Source: Serratia grimesii NBRC 13537
GTDB lineage: Bacteria; Pseudomonadota; Gammaproteobacteria; Enterobacterales; Enterobacteriaceae
Length of the DNA stretch: 64,000 nt
NCBI RefSeq assembly: GCF_001590905.1
Contig: NZ_BCTT01000019.1
Coordinates: 108,196-172,195, forward strand
Reading direction: 5' to 3'
How positions within the stretch are numbered: position 1 is the first letter of the stretch; each line of letters begins with the position of its first letter. Position numbers and translations under genes: made by a program. The notes below the pieces were generated by a model. That model made no database searches, was not told the DNA's origin, and saw nothing but the letters and a program-made list of their open reading frames with translations. Shown piece by piece: positions 46,456-56,269 of this stretch.

Positions 46456-48093
46456 ATGGCGAGCTATTTTATTGGCGTAGATGTCGGCACCGGAAGTGCG
46501 CGCGCTGGGGTATTCGATCTCAACGGCCATATGGTTGGGCAGGCCAGCCGGTCTATCGACCTGTATCGGCCGAAGGCCGACTTTGTTGAACAGTCCTCGG
46601 ACAATATCTGGCAGGCAGTGTGCAACGCGGTGCGTGATGCGGTCAATCAGGCCGACATCAACCCGATTCAGGTTAAAGGGCTGGGTTTCGACGCCACCTG
46701 CTCGCTGGTGGTGCTGGACAAAGAGGGGAAGCCGCTGACCATCAGCCCTTCCGGCCGTACCGAACAGAACATTATCGTGTGGATGGATCACCGGGCTATC
46801 ACCCAGGCCGAGCGTATTAACGCCACCAAACACCGGGTGCTGGATTTCGTCGGCGGTATCATCTCGCCGGAAATGCAGACCCCCAAAATGCTGTGGCTGA
46901 AGCAGCATATGCCAACCACCTGGGCCAACGCCGGTTACCTGTTTGATCTGCCGGACTTCCTCACCTGGCGCGCCACTCAGGACGCCACCCGTTCGCTGTG
47001 TTCGACGGTGTGCAAATGGACTTATCTCGGCCATGAACAGCGCTGGGACAAAAGCTATTTCAAACAGATTGGACTGGAAGACGTACTGGAACACGACGCC
47101 GCCAAAATTGGCAGCGACGTCAAAATGATGGGTGAACCGCTGGGCCACGGCCTGACCCAGCGCGCCGCCAGTGAGATGGGGTTGATTGCCGGCACCGCGG
47201 TCAGCGTGTCGATCATTGATGCCCACGCCGGCACTCTCGGCACGCTGGGGGCTACCGGGGCTTCCGGTGAAGTGGCGGACTTTAATCGCCGCGTCGCACT
47301 GATCGGCGGCACCTCGACCGGTCATATGGCGATGTCGCGTACCGCACGCTTTATCCCCGGCGTATGGGGGCCGTATTACTCGGCCATTCTGCCGGAATAC
47401 TGGCTGAACGAAGGCGGGCAGTCCGCCACCGGCGCGCTGATTGACCACATCATCCAGTCACATCCTTGTTATCAGGAGCTGCTGGCGCAGGCAAAAACCC
47501 AGGGGCAGACCATCTATGAGGTGCTGAATGCCCTGCTGCGCCGTATGGCGGGCGAGCCGGAGGATATTGCCTATCTGACCAAAGACATTCATATGCTGCC
47601 GTATTTCCACGGCAACCGCTCGCCGCGTGCCAATCCGACGCTAACCGGCACCCTGACCGGGCTGAAGCTGTCACGCACCCCGGAAGACATGGCGTTGCAC
47701 TATCTGGCCACCATCCAGGCCATAGCGCTCGGTACCCGCCATATTATCGAAACCATGAACCAAAGCGGTTACAGCATCGATACCATCATGGCCAGCGGCG
47801 GCGGCACCAAGAACCCGATTTTCGTGCAGGAACATGCCAATGCTACCGGCTGTGCCATGCTATTGCCGGAGGAGAGCGAGGCGATGCTGTTGGGTGGCGC
47901 GATGATGGGCACCGTGGCGGCCGGGGTATTCGACAGCCTGCCGGAAGCGATGAGTGCCATGAGCCGTATCGGTAAAACCGTGACGCCGCAAACCAACAAG
48001 ATCAAACGCTATTACGATCGTAAATACCGCGTGTTCCATGAGCTGTATAACGACCATATGAAATACCGCCAACTGATGCAGGAGGACGCCTGA
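46456..48093 (+). CDS. FGGY-family pentulose kinase (D-ribulokinase-like)
   Basis: The 545-residue cytoplasmic kinase starts FIGVDVGTGSARAGVFDLNG (FGGY N-domain phosphate-binding loop) and shows GLGFDATCSLVV, WMDHRAI, and the C-terminal MASGGGTKNPIFVQEHAN. The length and DATCS segment match the pentulose kinase subgroup that includes Yersinia D-ribulokinase (YpCarbK/FGGY human type). It should phosphorylate the imported sugar, perhaps D-ribulose, to the 5-phosphate. AGGAG precedes the start. It overlaps the SIS gene by one base. Confidence 0.88.
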   Translation: MASYFIGVDVGTGSARAGVFDLNGHMVGQASRSIDLYRPKADFVEQSSDNIWQAVCNAVRDAVNQADINPIQVKGLGFDATCSLVVLDKEGKPLTISPSGRTEQNIIVWMDHRAITQAERINATKHRVLDFVGGIISPEMQTPKMLWLKQHMPTTWANAGYLFDLPDFLTWRATQDATRSLCSTVCKWTYLGHEQRWDKSYFKQIGLEDVLEHDAAKIGSDVKMMGEPLGHGLTQRAASEMGLIAGTAVSVSIIDAHAGTLGTLGATGASGEVADFNRRVALIGGTSTGHMAMSRTARFIPGVWGPYYSAILPEYWLNEGGQSATGALIDHIIQSHPCYQELLAQAKTQGQTIYEVLNALLRRMAGEPEDIAYLTKDIHMLPYFHGNRSPRANPTLTGTLTGLKLSRTPEDMALHYLATIQAIALGTRHIIETMNQSGYSIDTIMASGGGTKNPIFVQEHANATGCAMLLPEESEAMLLGGAMMGTVAAGVFDSLPEAMSAMSRIGKTVTPQTNKIKRYYDRKYRVFHELYNDHMKYRQLMQEDA

Positions 48094-48692
48094 TGCAGCA
48101 GGAATGGCAACGTGCAACGCAGGCCTGGGCAATCTACAGCCGGGAGCTGGCACAATTGGGCCAGCGCATCGACCCACAGACCTGGCAACGGCTGCTGACT
48201 CTACTGTCGGAGTGCCGGGGAAAAATTGTGGTCACCGGCGTCGGTACTTCTGGCATCGCGGCGCGCAAGATTGCCCATATGCTAGCCTGCGTGGAACGAC
48301 CGGCGATTTACCTGAATGCCACCGACGCGGCGCATGGCGATTTGGGTTTTCTGCGCAGTGATGATCTGATGATTTTGATTTCGCGCGGCGGCAATTCCGA
48401 CGAGTTGACCCGACTGTTGCCGACGCTGCAGGCCAAGGGTGTGCCGCTGATTGGTGTGACGGAGAATCCGGATTCGGCTATCGCCCAGGCAGCACAGCTG
48501 GTGATCCGCACCGGGGTAGAAAATGAGATAGATCCACTGAATATGCTGGCAACTACTTCTATCGTGCTGGTTTTGGCGATTTTCGATGCGGCCTGTGCCT
48601 GCCTGATGGAACGCAGTGGCTACAACAAAGAAACGCTGCTGGCAGTTCATCCGGGTGGTGATGTCGGCAAGCGTTTACTGCAGGGGCATTAA
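48093..48692 (+). CDS. SIS-domain sugar phosphate isomerase (KpsF/GutQ-like, no CBS domains)
   Basis: The 199-residue protein is a single SIS domain: GKIVVTGVGTSGIAARKIAHML, LNATDAAHGDLGFLRSDDLMILISRGGNSDEL, and the C-terminal LLAVHPGGDVGKRL, typical of arabinose-5-phosphate isomerases (KdsD, GutQ, KpsF). The tandem CBS domains of KdsD and GutQ are missing. It could interconvert D-ribulose 5-phosphate and D-arabinose 5-phosphate, which would fit the kinase; this is inferred. TGATG links it to the kinase gene. Confidence 0.85.
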   Translation: MQQEWQRATQAWAIYSRELAQLGQRIDPQTWQRLLTLLSECRGKIVVTGVGTSGIAARKIAHMLACVERPAIYLNATDAAHGDLGFLRSDDLMILISRGGNSDELTRLLPTLQAKGVPLIGVTENPDSAIAQAAQLVIRTGVENEIDPLNMLATTSIVLVLAIFDAACACLMERSGYNKETLLAVHPGGDVGKRLLQGH

Positions 48693-48708
48693 CTGCTGGT
48701 CGGTTATG

Positions 48709-48736
48709 GTAAGGGCCCAGCATGCTGAGCCCTTAC
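48709..48736. repeat. REP-like palindrome after the SIS gene
   Basis: A 28-bp near-perfect palindrome (GTAAGGGC and GCCCTTAC arms, core CAGCATGCTG) lies between the convergent SIS and nucleotidase genes. It shares its core with the repeat at 50826-50846 and may act as a bidirectional terminator. Confidence 0.75.
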
Positions 48737-48750
48737 CCATGCAGAGTTCA

Positions 48751-50649
48751 TCAGGCCGGATTAATCGCCTCGATAATCACCAACTGATCGCTCAAACGCT
48801 TTTTAACCAGCGGATCGCTGGCGGCACTCAACTGCGCCTGCAGCGCGGCCTGTTGCTGCTGACGCGCTTTCGGCTCGCTGAACAGCAACCCTTTCACGTT
48901 GAATGACGCCACGTTGCCGTAACGCCCATCTTCGCTGGTGGGTACGCTGATTTTGCCGTCGTTCAGCAGTTTTTCGACGATTTTGCGCTCACGATCATAA
49001 CCTTCCAGCCCGACCAACTGCCAGCGCTGCACCGCCTGCCCCTGATACTGTCCTTTTTTCACCTCGGTCAGATAACGAATGGTCAGATTGCGGATGGTAC
49101 CGGCCTCTTCACCGTAATCCACCTTGCTGTCTGACAACACCGGGAACTGCATACCTTCCAGTGCGCCGCCTTTTTGCGTCAGGTGCCCCATACGGTAGCT
49201 GTTCATCCCCAGACGGATTGGGGTGCTGTCCGTCACCGGCGTGCCATCGGCCATTTGCAGATCACGAATACGCTGTCCGGCGGGTTGGCGCAGGTCGATT
49301 TTGTAGGTCACGCCATCGAAGAAATCATTGGTCGAGTATTTCGACGCGCGGCGCTGCGGGTTAAAACTGTAAGTCACGTCGCCGTCATGCAGCTGATTGA
49401 AGTAACCCGCCGACCATTCCATGTACTTCTTCAGTTCTTTGCCGCTGAGCTGATAAACGGTGATCTCGCCACCAGCATATTGGTAGTTGAAGGCAATGTC
49501 CTTGGCGGTGATGGTACCGACGTTCAGCTTCGGCCGGTCGTTATCAATCTGCAACGCGATCACCTGCGCCTGCGGCGCATAGTAATGCCCGGCTTCCTGA
49601 TACAGCTTGCTGATGCCGGTATCCTGTACGTGCACCTGTGGAATGCCCTTCACCGCATCCGGCGGCACCAGATCCTGGCCGCTGAGCTGGGCGATCGGCC
49701 GGTTGGCATTGGCCCGCAGGATCTTGTGGTATGGCTGGTAAATCTCTTCCAGCTTTTTATCCGACGTGATGCCTTTGATCGGGTAGGTGTAACTGTCTTT
49801 GTTGATCAGCACGTACTTGCCGTTGTGCTGCTCAAACTGCAGATCGATGCGTGACAGCGCACGACCATATTTGTCCGGTTCGGTGACGATCACACCGTTA
49901 ATCACTTCTTTATCGACTTTTACGTGCATATGCCCGGCGACGATCGCCGCCAGTTCCGGGTTAGCCCGGGCAATATCGCCCACGCCGGTCCCCGGCCGCT
50001 GATTCTCGTTGTCGATCCCCATGTGTGCCACCAGCACGATGGCGTCCACCTGCCCCTGGATCTGCTGGATCACTTGCTTCACTGCCTGGACCGGATCGGT
50101 AAAGTTCAGCCCTTTCACCCGGTCGGTGCCTTTGGCGAATTCCGCGGTCATCGGCGTATCCATGCCGATAATGCCGATTTTCACCCCCTGGCGTTCGATA
50201 ATTTTATACGCCGGCAGGTAGGGTTTACCGCTGTCCCATAGAATATTGCCGGCCAGTGCCGTGCCTTTGAATTGATTGAGTGAAGTGGAAAGCGGTTTGA
50301 GGCCGAAGTCGAATTCGTGATTGCCCATCACCCAGACGTCATAGTTCAGCGCGTTAAAGCCGAGGATCATCGGGCTGGTTTTGTCGTTCTTAAAGGTCTC
50401 GACAAAGTTGCCCTGAATGGTGTCACCGGCATCTACCAGAATCACGTTCGGCTGCTGGGCGCGCACCTGATGCACCTGAGTGGCAATTTGGCTCAGGCTG
50501 CCGGCCAGATTGGCGGTGTCGGTAGAATAATCCCAGGGCACAAAGGTGCCGTGCAGATCAGAGGTGCCAAGAATGGTGATATTGACAGGTTCAGAGGCCA
50601 TCGCAGAGGTACCCAGGCAAAGCAAAACAGCAAGGAGTGTCTTTTTCAT
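48751..50649 (-). CDS. Periplasmic bifunctional metallophosphatase/5'-nucleotidase (UshA-like)
   Basis: The 632-residue exported enzyme has a signal peptide (ending AMA) and a metallophosphatase domain with ILGTSDLHG, VDAGDTIQGN, VMGNHEFDFG, LVAHMGIDN and AGHMHVK as metal-binding motifs, followed by a 5'-nucleotidase C-terminal domain (about residues 330-560). It should remove phosphate from nucleotides in the periplasm. It is neither clearly UshA nor CpdB by the motifs I can see; the segment after residue 560 is Gln-rich. It is transcribed alone. Confidence 0.85.
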   Translation of the reverse strand: MKKTLLAVLLCLGTSAMASEPVNITILGTSDLHGTFVPWDYSTDTANLAGSLSQIATQVHQVRAQQPNVILVDAGDTIQGNFVETFKNDKTSPMILGFNALNYDVWVMGNHEFDFGLKPLSTSLNQFKGTALAGNILWDSGKPYLPAYKIIERQGVKIGIIGMDTPMTAEFAKGTDRVKGLNFTDPVQAVKQVIQQIQGQVDAIVLVAHMGIDNENQRPGTGVGDIARANPELAAIVAGHMHVKVDKEVINGVIVTEPDKYGRALSRIDLQFEQHNGKYVLINKDSYTYPIKGITSDKKLEEIYQPYHKILRANANRPIAQLSGQDLVPPDAVKGIPQVHVQDTGISKLYQEAGHYYAPQAQVIALQIDNDRPKLNVGTITAKDIAFNYQYAGGEITVYQLSGKELKKYMEWSAGYFNQLHDGDVTYSFNPQRRASKYSTNDFFDGVTYKIDLRQPAGQRIRDLQMADGTPVTDSTPIRLGMNSYRMGHLTQKGGALEGMQFPVLSDSKVDYGEEAGTIRNLTIRYLTEVKKGQYQGQAVQRWQLVGLEGYDRERKIVEKLLNDGKISVPTSEDGRYGNVASFNVKGLLFSEPKARQQQQAALQAQLSAASDPLVKKRLSDQLVIIEAINPA

Positions 50650-50825
50650 TATTTATTTAATTATAGGAAGGGAAACGAAAAGGAATCATGCGATCTGGGA
50701 CACAAGCTTGCCAGTATCTTTGCAAGGTAAAAAATAAAATTGGGAGGTGGATCAATGAATACCTCCCTATTTCACCCTCTATCTCTATGCCCTAAATAAT
50801 TGGCGTTGTATCAAGGCGGCTTGCA

Positions 50826-50846
50826 GGGGCGCAGCATGCTGCGCCC
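50826..50846. repeat. REP-like palindrome after rsmJ
   Basis: GGGGCGCAGCATGCTGCGCCC lies directly behind the rsmJ stop. The last rsmJ codons (CCCGGTTAA on minus) are similar to sequence next to the palindrome at 15093-15112, so the end of rsmJ seems to be part of the repeat unit. Confidence 0.75.
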
Positions 50847-50849
50847 AAA

Positions 50850-51602
50850 TTAACCGGGATAGGGCATGTAGATATCGAAACGGTGACTCTTGGTTGTCGA
50901 CGCCGCATGTGCCTGTACGTTAGCCAACGGCGGGGCGTAATCCGGGCGTTTCACCACTACGCGCTTGGTCGCCAGGCGACGCGCCGGTTCCAGCAGGCCA
51001 TCGGCGTCATCATCGCTGCCCACCAGCGACTGGAACACCCGCATCTCCTTTTTCACCAACGCACTTTTCTGCTTGTGCGGGTACATCGGATCGAGATACA
51101 CCACCTCTGGCCGTGGATCGATATCACCTAGCGCCGTGAGACTGGAGGCATGCAACAGCGTCATGCGTTCGCGCAACCATGGGCCGATCTCTGCGTCCTG
51201 ATAGCCGCGCTGCAACCCGTCATCCAGCAATGCCGCCACCACCGGGTTACGTTCCAGCATCCGCACCCGGCAGCCCAGAGACGCCAGCACAAAGGCATCG
51301 CGCCCCAGACCGGCGGTGGCGTCCACCACGTCAGGCCGGTAACTGCCCTTGATGCCGACCGCCTTCGCCACCGCTTCACCGCGCCCGCCGCCAAATTTGC
51401 GCCGATGGGCCATAGTGCCGGAGACGAAATCGACGTAGATCGCCCCGAGTTTAGGTTCGTCACGCTTACGCAGCTCCAGCCGTTCGGGCGTCAAGACCAG
51501 CGCCATCAGCGCCTCGTCGTCCGAAGTTAACTGCCAGCGCTGCGCCAGAATAGACAAGGCGCCAGGATCGGCGCCTTCTTCACACAATAAACACACGCTC
51601 AC
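50850..51602 (-). CDS. rsmJ: 16S rRNA (guanine(1516)-N(2))-methyltransferase RsmJ
   Basis: The 250-residue methyltransferase modifies G1516 of 16S rRNA with S-adenosylmethionine. The SAM site [20 protein letters not shown], the acidic loop MLERNP and the catalytic YLDPMYPHK are visible, as in E. coli YhiQ. It lies 8 bases after prlC and is probably cotranscribed, as in E. coli. Confidence 0.95.
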   Translation of the reverse strand: MSVCLLCEEGADPGALSILAQRWQLTSDDEALMALVLTPERLELRKRDEPKLGAIYVDFVSGTMAHRRKFGGGRGEAVAKAVGIKGSYRPDVVDATAGLGRDAFVLASLGCRVRMLERNPVVAALLDDGLQRGYQDAEIGPWLRERMTLLHASSLTALGDIDPRPEVVYLDPMYPHKQKSALVKKEMRVFQSLVGSDDDADGLLEPARRLATKRVVVKRPDYAPPLANVQAHAASTTKSHRFDIYMPYPG

Positions 51603-51610
51603 CGGTGGGG

Positions 51611-53653
51611 TTATCCTTTAATACCGTAATGGCGCAGCATAGCATCCAGCTGCGGCTCACGGCCACGGAAGCGTTTGAACAGTTCCATCGGCTCTTCCGA
51701 ACCGCCACGCGACAGGATGTTGTCGAGGAAGGATTTACCGGTTTCAGCGTTGAAAATCCCCTCTTCCTCAAAGCGCGAATAGGCATCCGCCGACAGCACT
51801 TCCGCCCACAGGTAGCTGTAATAGCCCGCCGCGTAACCGCCAGCGAAGATATGGCTGAAAGCATGTGGGAAACGGCCCCAGCTTGGTGAAGGCACCACCG
51901 CCACCATTTTCTTCACTTCCGCCAATGTTGGCAGGATCTGCGCGCCTTTTTCCGGGCTGTATTCAGCATGCATACGGAAGTCGAACAGGCCGAATTCCAA
52001 CTGACGCAGAATGAACAGCGCCGCCTGGTAGTTTTTGGCAGCCAGCAGCTTGTCGAGCATCTCTTTCGGCAGCGGTTCGCCACTCTGATAATGACCGGAG
52101 ATAAACGCCAGTGCTTCCGGCTCCCAGCACCAGTTTTCCATAAACTGACTTGGCAGTTCGACTGCATCCCATGGCACACCGCTGATGCCGGAAACGCCTG
52201 CGGTGTCGATCTGGGTCAGCATGTGGTGCAAACCGTGGCCGAACTCGTGGAACAGCGTGGTCACTTCGTTATGGGTGAACAGCGCCGGCTTGTCGCCCAG
52301 CGGACGGTTGAAGTTACAGGTCAGGTAAGCGACCGGCTTTTGCAGCTCGCCGTTAGCCTTACGCAGGCTGCCGACGCAGTCGTCCATCCACGCCCCGCCG
52401 CGCTTGTTTTCACGCGCATACAGGTCAAGGTAGAAGCTGCCGCGCAGTTCACCGTTGGCATCGAACAGGTCAAAGAAGCGCACTTCGGGATGCCAGGTAT
52501 CGACATCCTTGCGCTCTTTGGCAGTGATGCCGTAGATGCGTTTGACCACTTCGAACAGCCCTTCCACTACGCGCTGTTCCGGGAAGTACGGGCGCAGTTG
52601 CTCGTCGCTGATCGAGAACAGGTGTTGTTTCTGTTTTTCACCGTAATAGGTGATGTCCCAGGCTTCCAGCTCATCCACGCCGTAATGCTGTTTGGCAAAG
52701 GCGCGTAGCTGGGCCAGCTCTTGCTCTGCCTGAGGACGAGCACGTTTGGCCAGATCGCTGAGGAAGCCGAGCACCTGCTCCGGGTTTTCCGCCATTTTGG
52801 TCGCCAACGACTTGTCAGCGTAGCTGTCAAAGCCTAACAACTGGGCCAGTTCGTGGCGCAGTGCCAGCGTTTCCGCCATCACTTCGCTGTTGTCCCACTT
52901 ACCGGCATTCGGCCCCTGATCGGAAGCACGCGTAGCAAACGCGCGATACATTTCTTCACGCAGCGCACGGTTGTCGCCGTAGGTCAGTACCGGCAAATAG
53001 CTCGGCATATCCAGCGTCAGCAACCAGCCGTCCTGCTCTTTGGCCTGCGCCATCGCCTGAGCCTGGGCCAGCGCGCTTTCCGGCAGGCCGCTCAGCTCGG
53101 CTTGATCGGTAATCAGCTTGCTCCAGCCCATGGTGGCATCGAGCACATTGTTGCTGTAAGTGGAACCCAACTCGGACAGACGCGCGACGATCTCGCCGTA
53201 GCGACGCTGTTTTTCCGGTGACAGGCCGATACCTGACAGCTCAAAATCACGCAGCGCATTTTCTACCGACTTACGCTGTGGCGCGGTCAGGTCATTGAAT
53301 GCAGCGCCTTCTTTCAGGCTGCGATAAGCCTGGTACAGCCCTTCGTGCTGCCCCACCCAGGTGCCGTATTCAGACAGCAACGGCAGCGCCTGCTCATAGG
53401 CGGCACGCAGTTCCGGGCTGTTTTTTACCGAGTTCAAATGCCCCACCGGCGACCAGATACGCGACAGGCGATCGTCAGACTCCGCCAATGGCTGACACAG
53501 GTTATCCCAGGTGAATGGCCCCGGCTGCGCGACAACGCGCTCTACCGCAGCGCGGCAATCGGCCAACGCGGATTGCACCGCAGGCACGATATCTTCAGGG
53601 CGAATAGCGGAAAACGGCGGCAGGGAAAACGGGGTCAGCAACGGATTTGTCAT
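51611..53653 (-). CDS. prlC: Oligopeptidase A (PrlC)
   Basis: The 680-residue M3-family zinc metallopeptidase degrades cytoplasmic peptides and signal peptides. The zinc site HEFGHGLHH lies about 470 residues in, with the third ligand in the following NWCWEPE segment. Length equals the E. coli protein. It is first of the prlC-rsmJ operon. The HIT and TonB-C-like genes upstream on the same strand are separated by 122 bases. Confidence 0.96.
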   Translation of the reverse strand: MTNPLLTPFSLPPFSAIRPEDIVPAVQSALADCRAAVERVVAQPGPFTWDNLCQPLAESDDRLSRIWSPVGHLNSVKNSPELRAAYEQALPLLSEYGTWVGQHEGLYQAYRSLKEGAAFNDLTAPQRKSVENALRDFELSGIGLSPEKQRRYGEIVARLSELGSTYSNNVLDATMGWSKLITDQAELSGLPESALAQAQAMAQAKEQDGWLLTLDMPSYLPVLTYGDNRALREEMYRAFATRASDQGPNAGKWDNSEVMAETLALRHELAQLLGFDSYADKSLATKMAENPEQVLGFLSDLAKRARPQAEQELAQLRAFAKQHYGVDELEAWDITYYGEKQKQHLFSISDEQLRPYFPEQRVVEGLFEVVKRIYGITAKERKDVDTWHPEVRFFDLFDANGELRGSFYLDLYARENKRGGAWMDDCVGSLRKANGELQKPVAYLTCNFNRPLGDKPALFTHNEVTTLFHEFGHGLHHMLTQIDTAGVSGISGVPWDAVELPSQFMENWCWEPEALAFISGHYQSGEPLPKEMLDKLLAAKNYQAALFILRQLEFGLFDFRMHAEYSPEKGAQILPTLAEVKKMVAVVPSPSWGRFPHAFSHIFAGGYAAGYYSYLWAEVLSADAYSRFEEEGIFNAETGKSFLDNILSRGGSEEPMELFKRFRGREPQLDAMLRHYGIKG

Positions 53654-53775
53654 AGGGCAGTCCTGATTAGCGTTGGGGCCCGCCGCAGCGGGCAGGCCTT
53701 AAAATGCGTATGAATATCTAACATGGAGCCAAGCAGCAGGAAAATCAATGGCTGAGCGTTGATAGATAGTGCCAT

Positions 53776-54165
53776 CTAGCGGAACGGTACCGTGCTCGGC
53801 GTCACTTTAGCTTTGTCATCATGCTTAAAGCGAAGGGTAATACGGTGGTCCTTGATCGGCTCGTTGGTCGGGTAGCGCCATTTGCTCATTGCGATAAAAA
53901 CGGCTTTATCAAACATGCGCTCGGGCTGTGCTTCCATCACCCGGATATTTTGCACTTTGCCCGCCTCATCAATGTCGTAACACAGCACCATAAATCCTTG
54001 GTTGTTCTCCTCTTGCCGCGTTTTATCGGGGTCGACGGATAATTCCGCAAACAGATTGCGCGGAGGATTGTCCGGCTTATCGGTTGCACAACTCTCGTCC
54101 GCCTGGGCCTGAAATGCCGCCAGATAAAGCAGGGCTGCACACAGCCCTTTTATCTCCGTTTTCAT
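53776..54165 (-). CDS. Small periplasmic TonB C-terminal-domain protein
   Basis: The 129-residue protein has a signal peptide (ending QAQA) and then a domain like the TonB C-terminus: GFMVLCYDIDEAGKVQNIRVMEAQPERMFDKAVFIAMSKWRYPTNEP. It lacks the Pro-rich spacer and the membrane anchor with the conserved His of true TonB, so it is unlikely to transduce energy by itself. The start at 54165 lies 4 bases after the HIT stop; the frame from 54261 overlaps that gene. Function is unknown. Confidence 0.75.
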   Translation of the reverse strand: MKTEIKGLCAALLYLAAFQAQADESCATDKPDNPPRNLFAELSVDPDKTRQEENNQGFMVLCYDIDEAGKVQNIRVMEAQPERMFDKAVFIAMSKWRYPTNEPIKDHRITLRFKHDDKAKVTPSTVPFR

Positions 54166-54169
54166 CCAT

Positions 54170-54631
54170 TCAGTCCTGATGAGAACGGATCTTCGCCGCC
54201 AGCGCGACCAGATGATCATCATCGGCACGCGCGGCATCATGAGAAGACAGGTAGCCTTCATAGCGGTCGAAAAATTTCACCGATTTCGACTCAATCGGCT
54301 GCCACTGCTCCAGTGCGGCGGTACCGTGCATCGGGATCAGTTTGGCATGCAAGTGATCAACGCCAAAACCCTCGAACACCATGCCACAACGGCCTACGTC
54401 ATCAAACGCCCGGTCAAGCAACTGCGCGACTCGCTTGGTCGCCAGCATCAGTGCGCTCAGCACCTCGTCCGGTACGGCAAAGGCGTAGCTGGAATGATGT
54501 GCTTTGGGGATCACTACGCTGAAACCCTCGGTATTCGGGTAGATGGAAAGGAACGCCATATGGCTGTCGTCCTCCCAAATTTTATGGCATGGCACCCTGC
54601 CTGCCACCATTTCACAAAATACACAGCTCAT
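54170..54631 (-). CDS. HIT-family protein
   Basis: The 153-residue protein is a histidine-triad nucleotide hydrolase or transferase. It starts CVFCEMVAGRVPCHKIWED (zinc-type Cys pair) and has GVDHLHAKLIPMH where the triad HxHxH is expected; the first two His are kept, the third position is Lys, and another His follows 4 residues after it. The ATG at 54631 follows AGGAGG by 4 bases; a GTG one codon upstream is too close to it. It is linked to the TonB-C-like gene. Confidence 0.85.
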   Translation of the reverse strand: MSCVFCEMVAGRVPCHKIWEDDSHMAFLSIYPNTEGFSVVIPKAHHSSYAFAVPDEVLSALMLATKRVAQLLDRAFDDVGRCGMVFEGFGVDHLHAKLIPMHGTAALEQWQPIESKSVKFFDRYEGYLSSHDAARADDDHLVALAAKIRSHQD

Positions 54632-54722
54632 CACGCCTCCTGAATGCTGCGGCGAGCCACCCGGCCCACCGCAAAAAGTCTTTCAGCAACATAGCGGATA
54701 ATTTGCCGTTTGACTGCAATAG

Positions 54723-56159
54723 CTATGCATTTCCCGCCCAAATCGCGGGACGTCGCTGCTGCCAGGGCGCAGCCCGCTCCAATTGGCCAGCCAGTTGCAG
54801 CAGCAAATCTTCTCGACCAAAACCAGCAACAAATTGCATGCCTATCGGCAGATTGTGTTGCTTCTCGTGCGCCAAGGGCACCGACATCGCCGGTACGCCA
54901 GCCACATTAAATACCGGCGTAAACGGCGAGTGATCGAATAAGTGCGCCGTCCATTCCAGGCCGCTCATGTCCGCTGTCCCTGTGCCGTAACGGCCGAGCC
55001 GCCATGGCAAGTCGGGCAGGGTCGGGGTCAGCAGCAGGTCGTACTGCTGAAAATAAGCCCCGACGGCACGAGTCACCCGGTTACGTACCTCAAGGGCTGC
55101 AACCATATCCACGGCGCTGGCAGCCAAACCGTAGCGGTAACAGGCCAGCGTTTCCGGCTCCAGCGTTTCGCTTGATATAGGCCGCCCTGTCGCCTGACTC
55201 AAACCGTCCACCCAACCGACCAGATTGGCGCACCAGATTTGTGCATTAGCACACACCAGCTCCTGCCAACTGACGCCTATCGCCATATCCACTTCGCTAA
55301 CCTGATGACCCAACTCACTCAGCAGCACGGCAGTCTCGGCCGTGGCCTGGGCGATGTGTGGATCGGTTTTCCCGCCGTTCCAGGCCTGAGTCATCATGCC
55401 GATGCGCAGTCGGCCAGGTTCAGACGTTACCTGCGACAGCCAACGCTGTGCCGGTGGTGAGGTGTAATAGGGTTCTCCGGGATGCGGATGTTGCAGGGCA
55501 TCCAGTAAGGCCGCGCTGTCGCGCACCGTACGGCTCAGCCCCAGTTGGACACCAAAACCGTTGAAGACTTCATCCATCGCCGGCCCATGTGATACCCGGC
55601 CACGTGTCGGCTTAAGGCCGAATAGCCCATTCGACGAGGCAGGCACCCGGATCGATCCAGCGGCGTCAGTGGCATGAGCGATAGGCACGATCCCAGCGGC
55701 AACTGCCGCACCAGCACCGCCGCTGGAGCCGCCGGCACTGAAGTCCGGATTCCAGGGATTGCGTGTCGCGCCGTAAAGCACCGCTTCAGTGGTGGTGCTG
55801 AATGCCATCTCCGGTGTGGTGGTGCGGCCGAAGGTGACCAGCCCAGCCCGACGAATATTGCTCATCAGATAACTGTCAGCCGCCGCGATATTGCCCTGCG
55901 CCAATCGACTACCCAGCTCCAGACACTTCCCGGCCATACTGATGGCGATATCCTTAATCAGGAAAGGCACGCCTGACAGTGGGCCCTCACCCTCCGGTTG
56001 CGGTTGCGACCAATGTTCTATCACCGCATTAATCGTTGGGTTCACCGCCTCAACCGCGGTCTGCGCGGTCTGTTGCAGCTCCTGCGCACTGACTTCGCCG
56101 CGCTGTACCAGTTCGGCTAACCCCAATGCATCGTAGTTAACGTACTCGCTCAGTTTCAT
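54723..56159 (-). CDS. Amidase (amidase-signature family)
   Basis: The 478-residue enzyme has the Ser-cisSer-Lys triad of the amidase-signature family: Lys69 in PFLIKDI, Ser in GGSSGGAGAAVAAG (143-156), and Ser169 in DAAGSIRVPAS. The sequence is close to 6-aminohexanoate-cyclic-dimer hydrolase-like amidases, but the natural substrate cannot be told. It is divergent from a LysR-type gene 110 bases away, which probably regulates it. Confidence 0.88.
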   Translation of the reverse strand: MKLSEYVNYDALGLAELVQRGEVSAQELQQTAQTAVEAVNPTINAVIEHWSQPQPEGEGPLSGVPFLIKDIAISMAGKCLELGSRLAQGNIAAADSYLMSNIRRAGLVTFGRTTTPEMAFSTTTEAVLYGATRNPWNPDFSAGGSSGGAGAAVAAGIVPIAHATDAAGSIRVPASSNGLFGLKPTRGRVSHGPAMDEVFNGFGVQLGLSRTVRDSAALLDALQHPHPGEPYYTSPPAQRWLSQVTSEPGRLRIGMMTQAWNGGKTDPHIAQATAETAVLLSELGHQVSEVDMAIGVSWQELVCANAQIWCANLVGWVDGLSQATGRPISSETLEPETLACYRYGLAASAVDMVAALEVRNRVTRAVGAYFQQYDLLLTPTLPDLPWRLGRYGTGTADMSGLEWTAHLFDHSPFTPVFNVAGVPAMSVPLAHEKQHNLPIGMQFVAGFGREDLLLQLAGQLERAAPWQQRRPAIWAGNA

Positions 56160-56269
56160 CGTCTCGTCCTTATCATCCGTAGTCGTTTCGTCGGCTTTCC
56201 GACATCCATTCCACGGTAGAAGGATCAGCGCTATAGTTGAAATTGATAGGTTTAATGTGAGGAATAGTT

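Noticed and set aside
46417..47448. A 343-codon minus-strand frame inside the kinase region
   Set aside because: It lies entirely opposite the FGGY kinase, which has clear family motifs. The minus frame has no recognisable domain and arises from the GC-rich codon pattern of the real gene.
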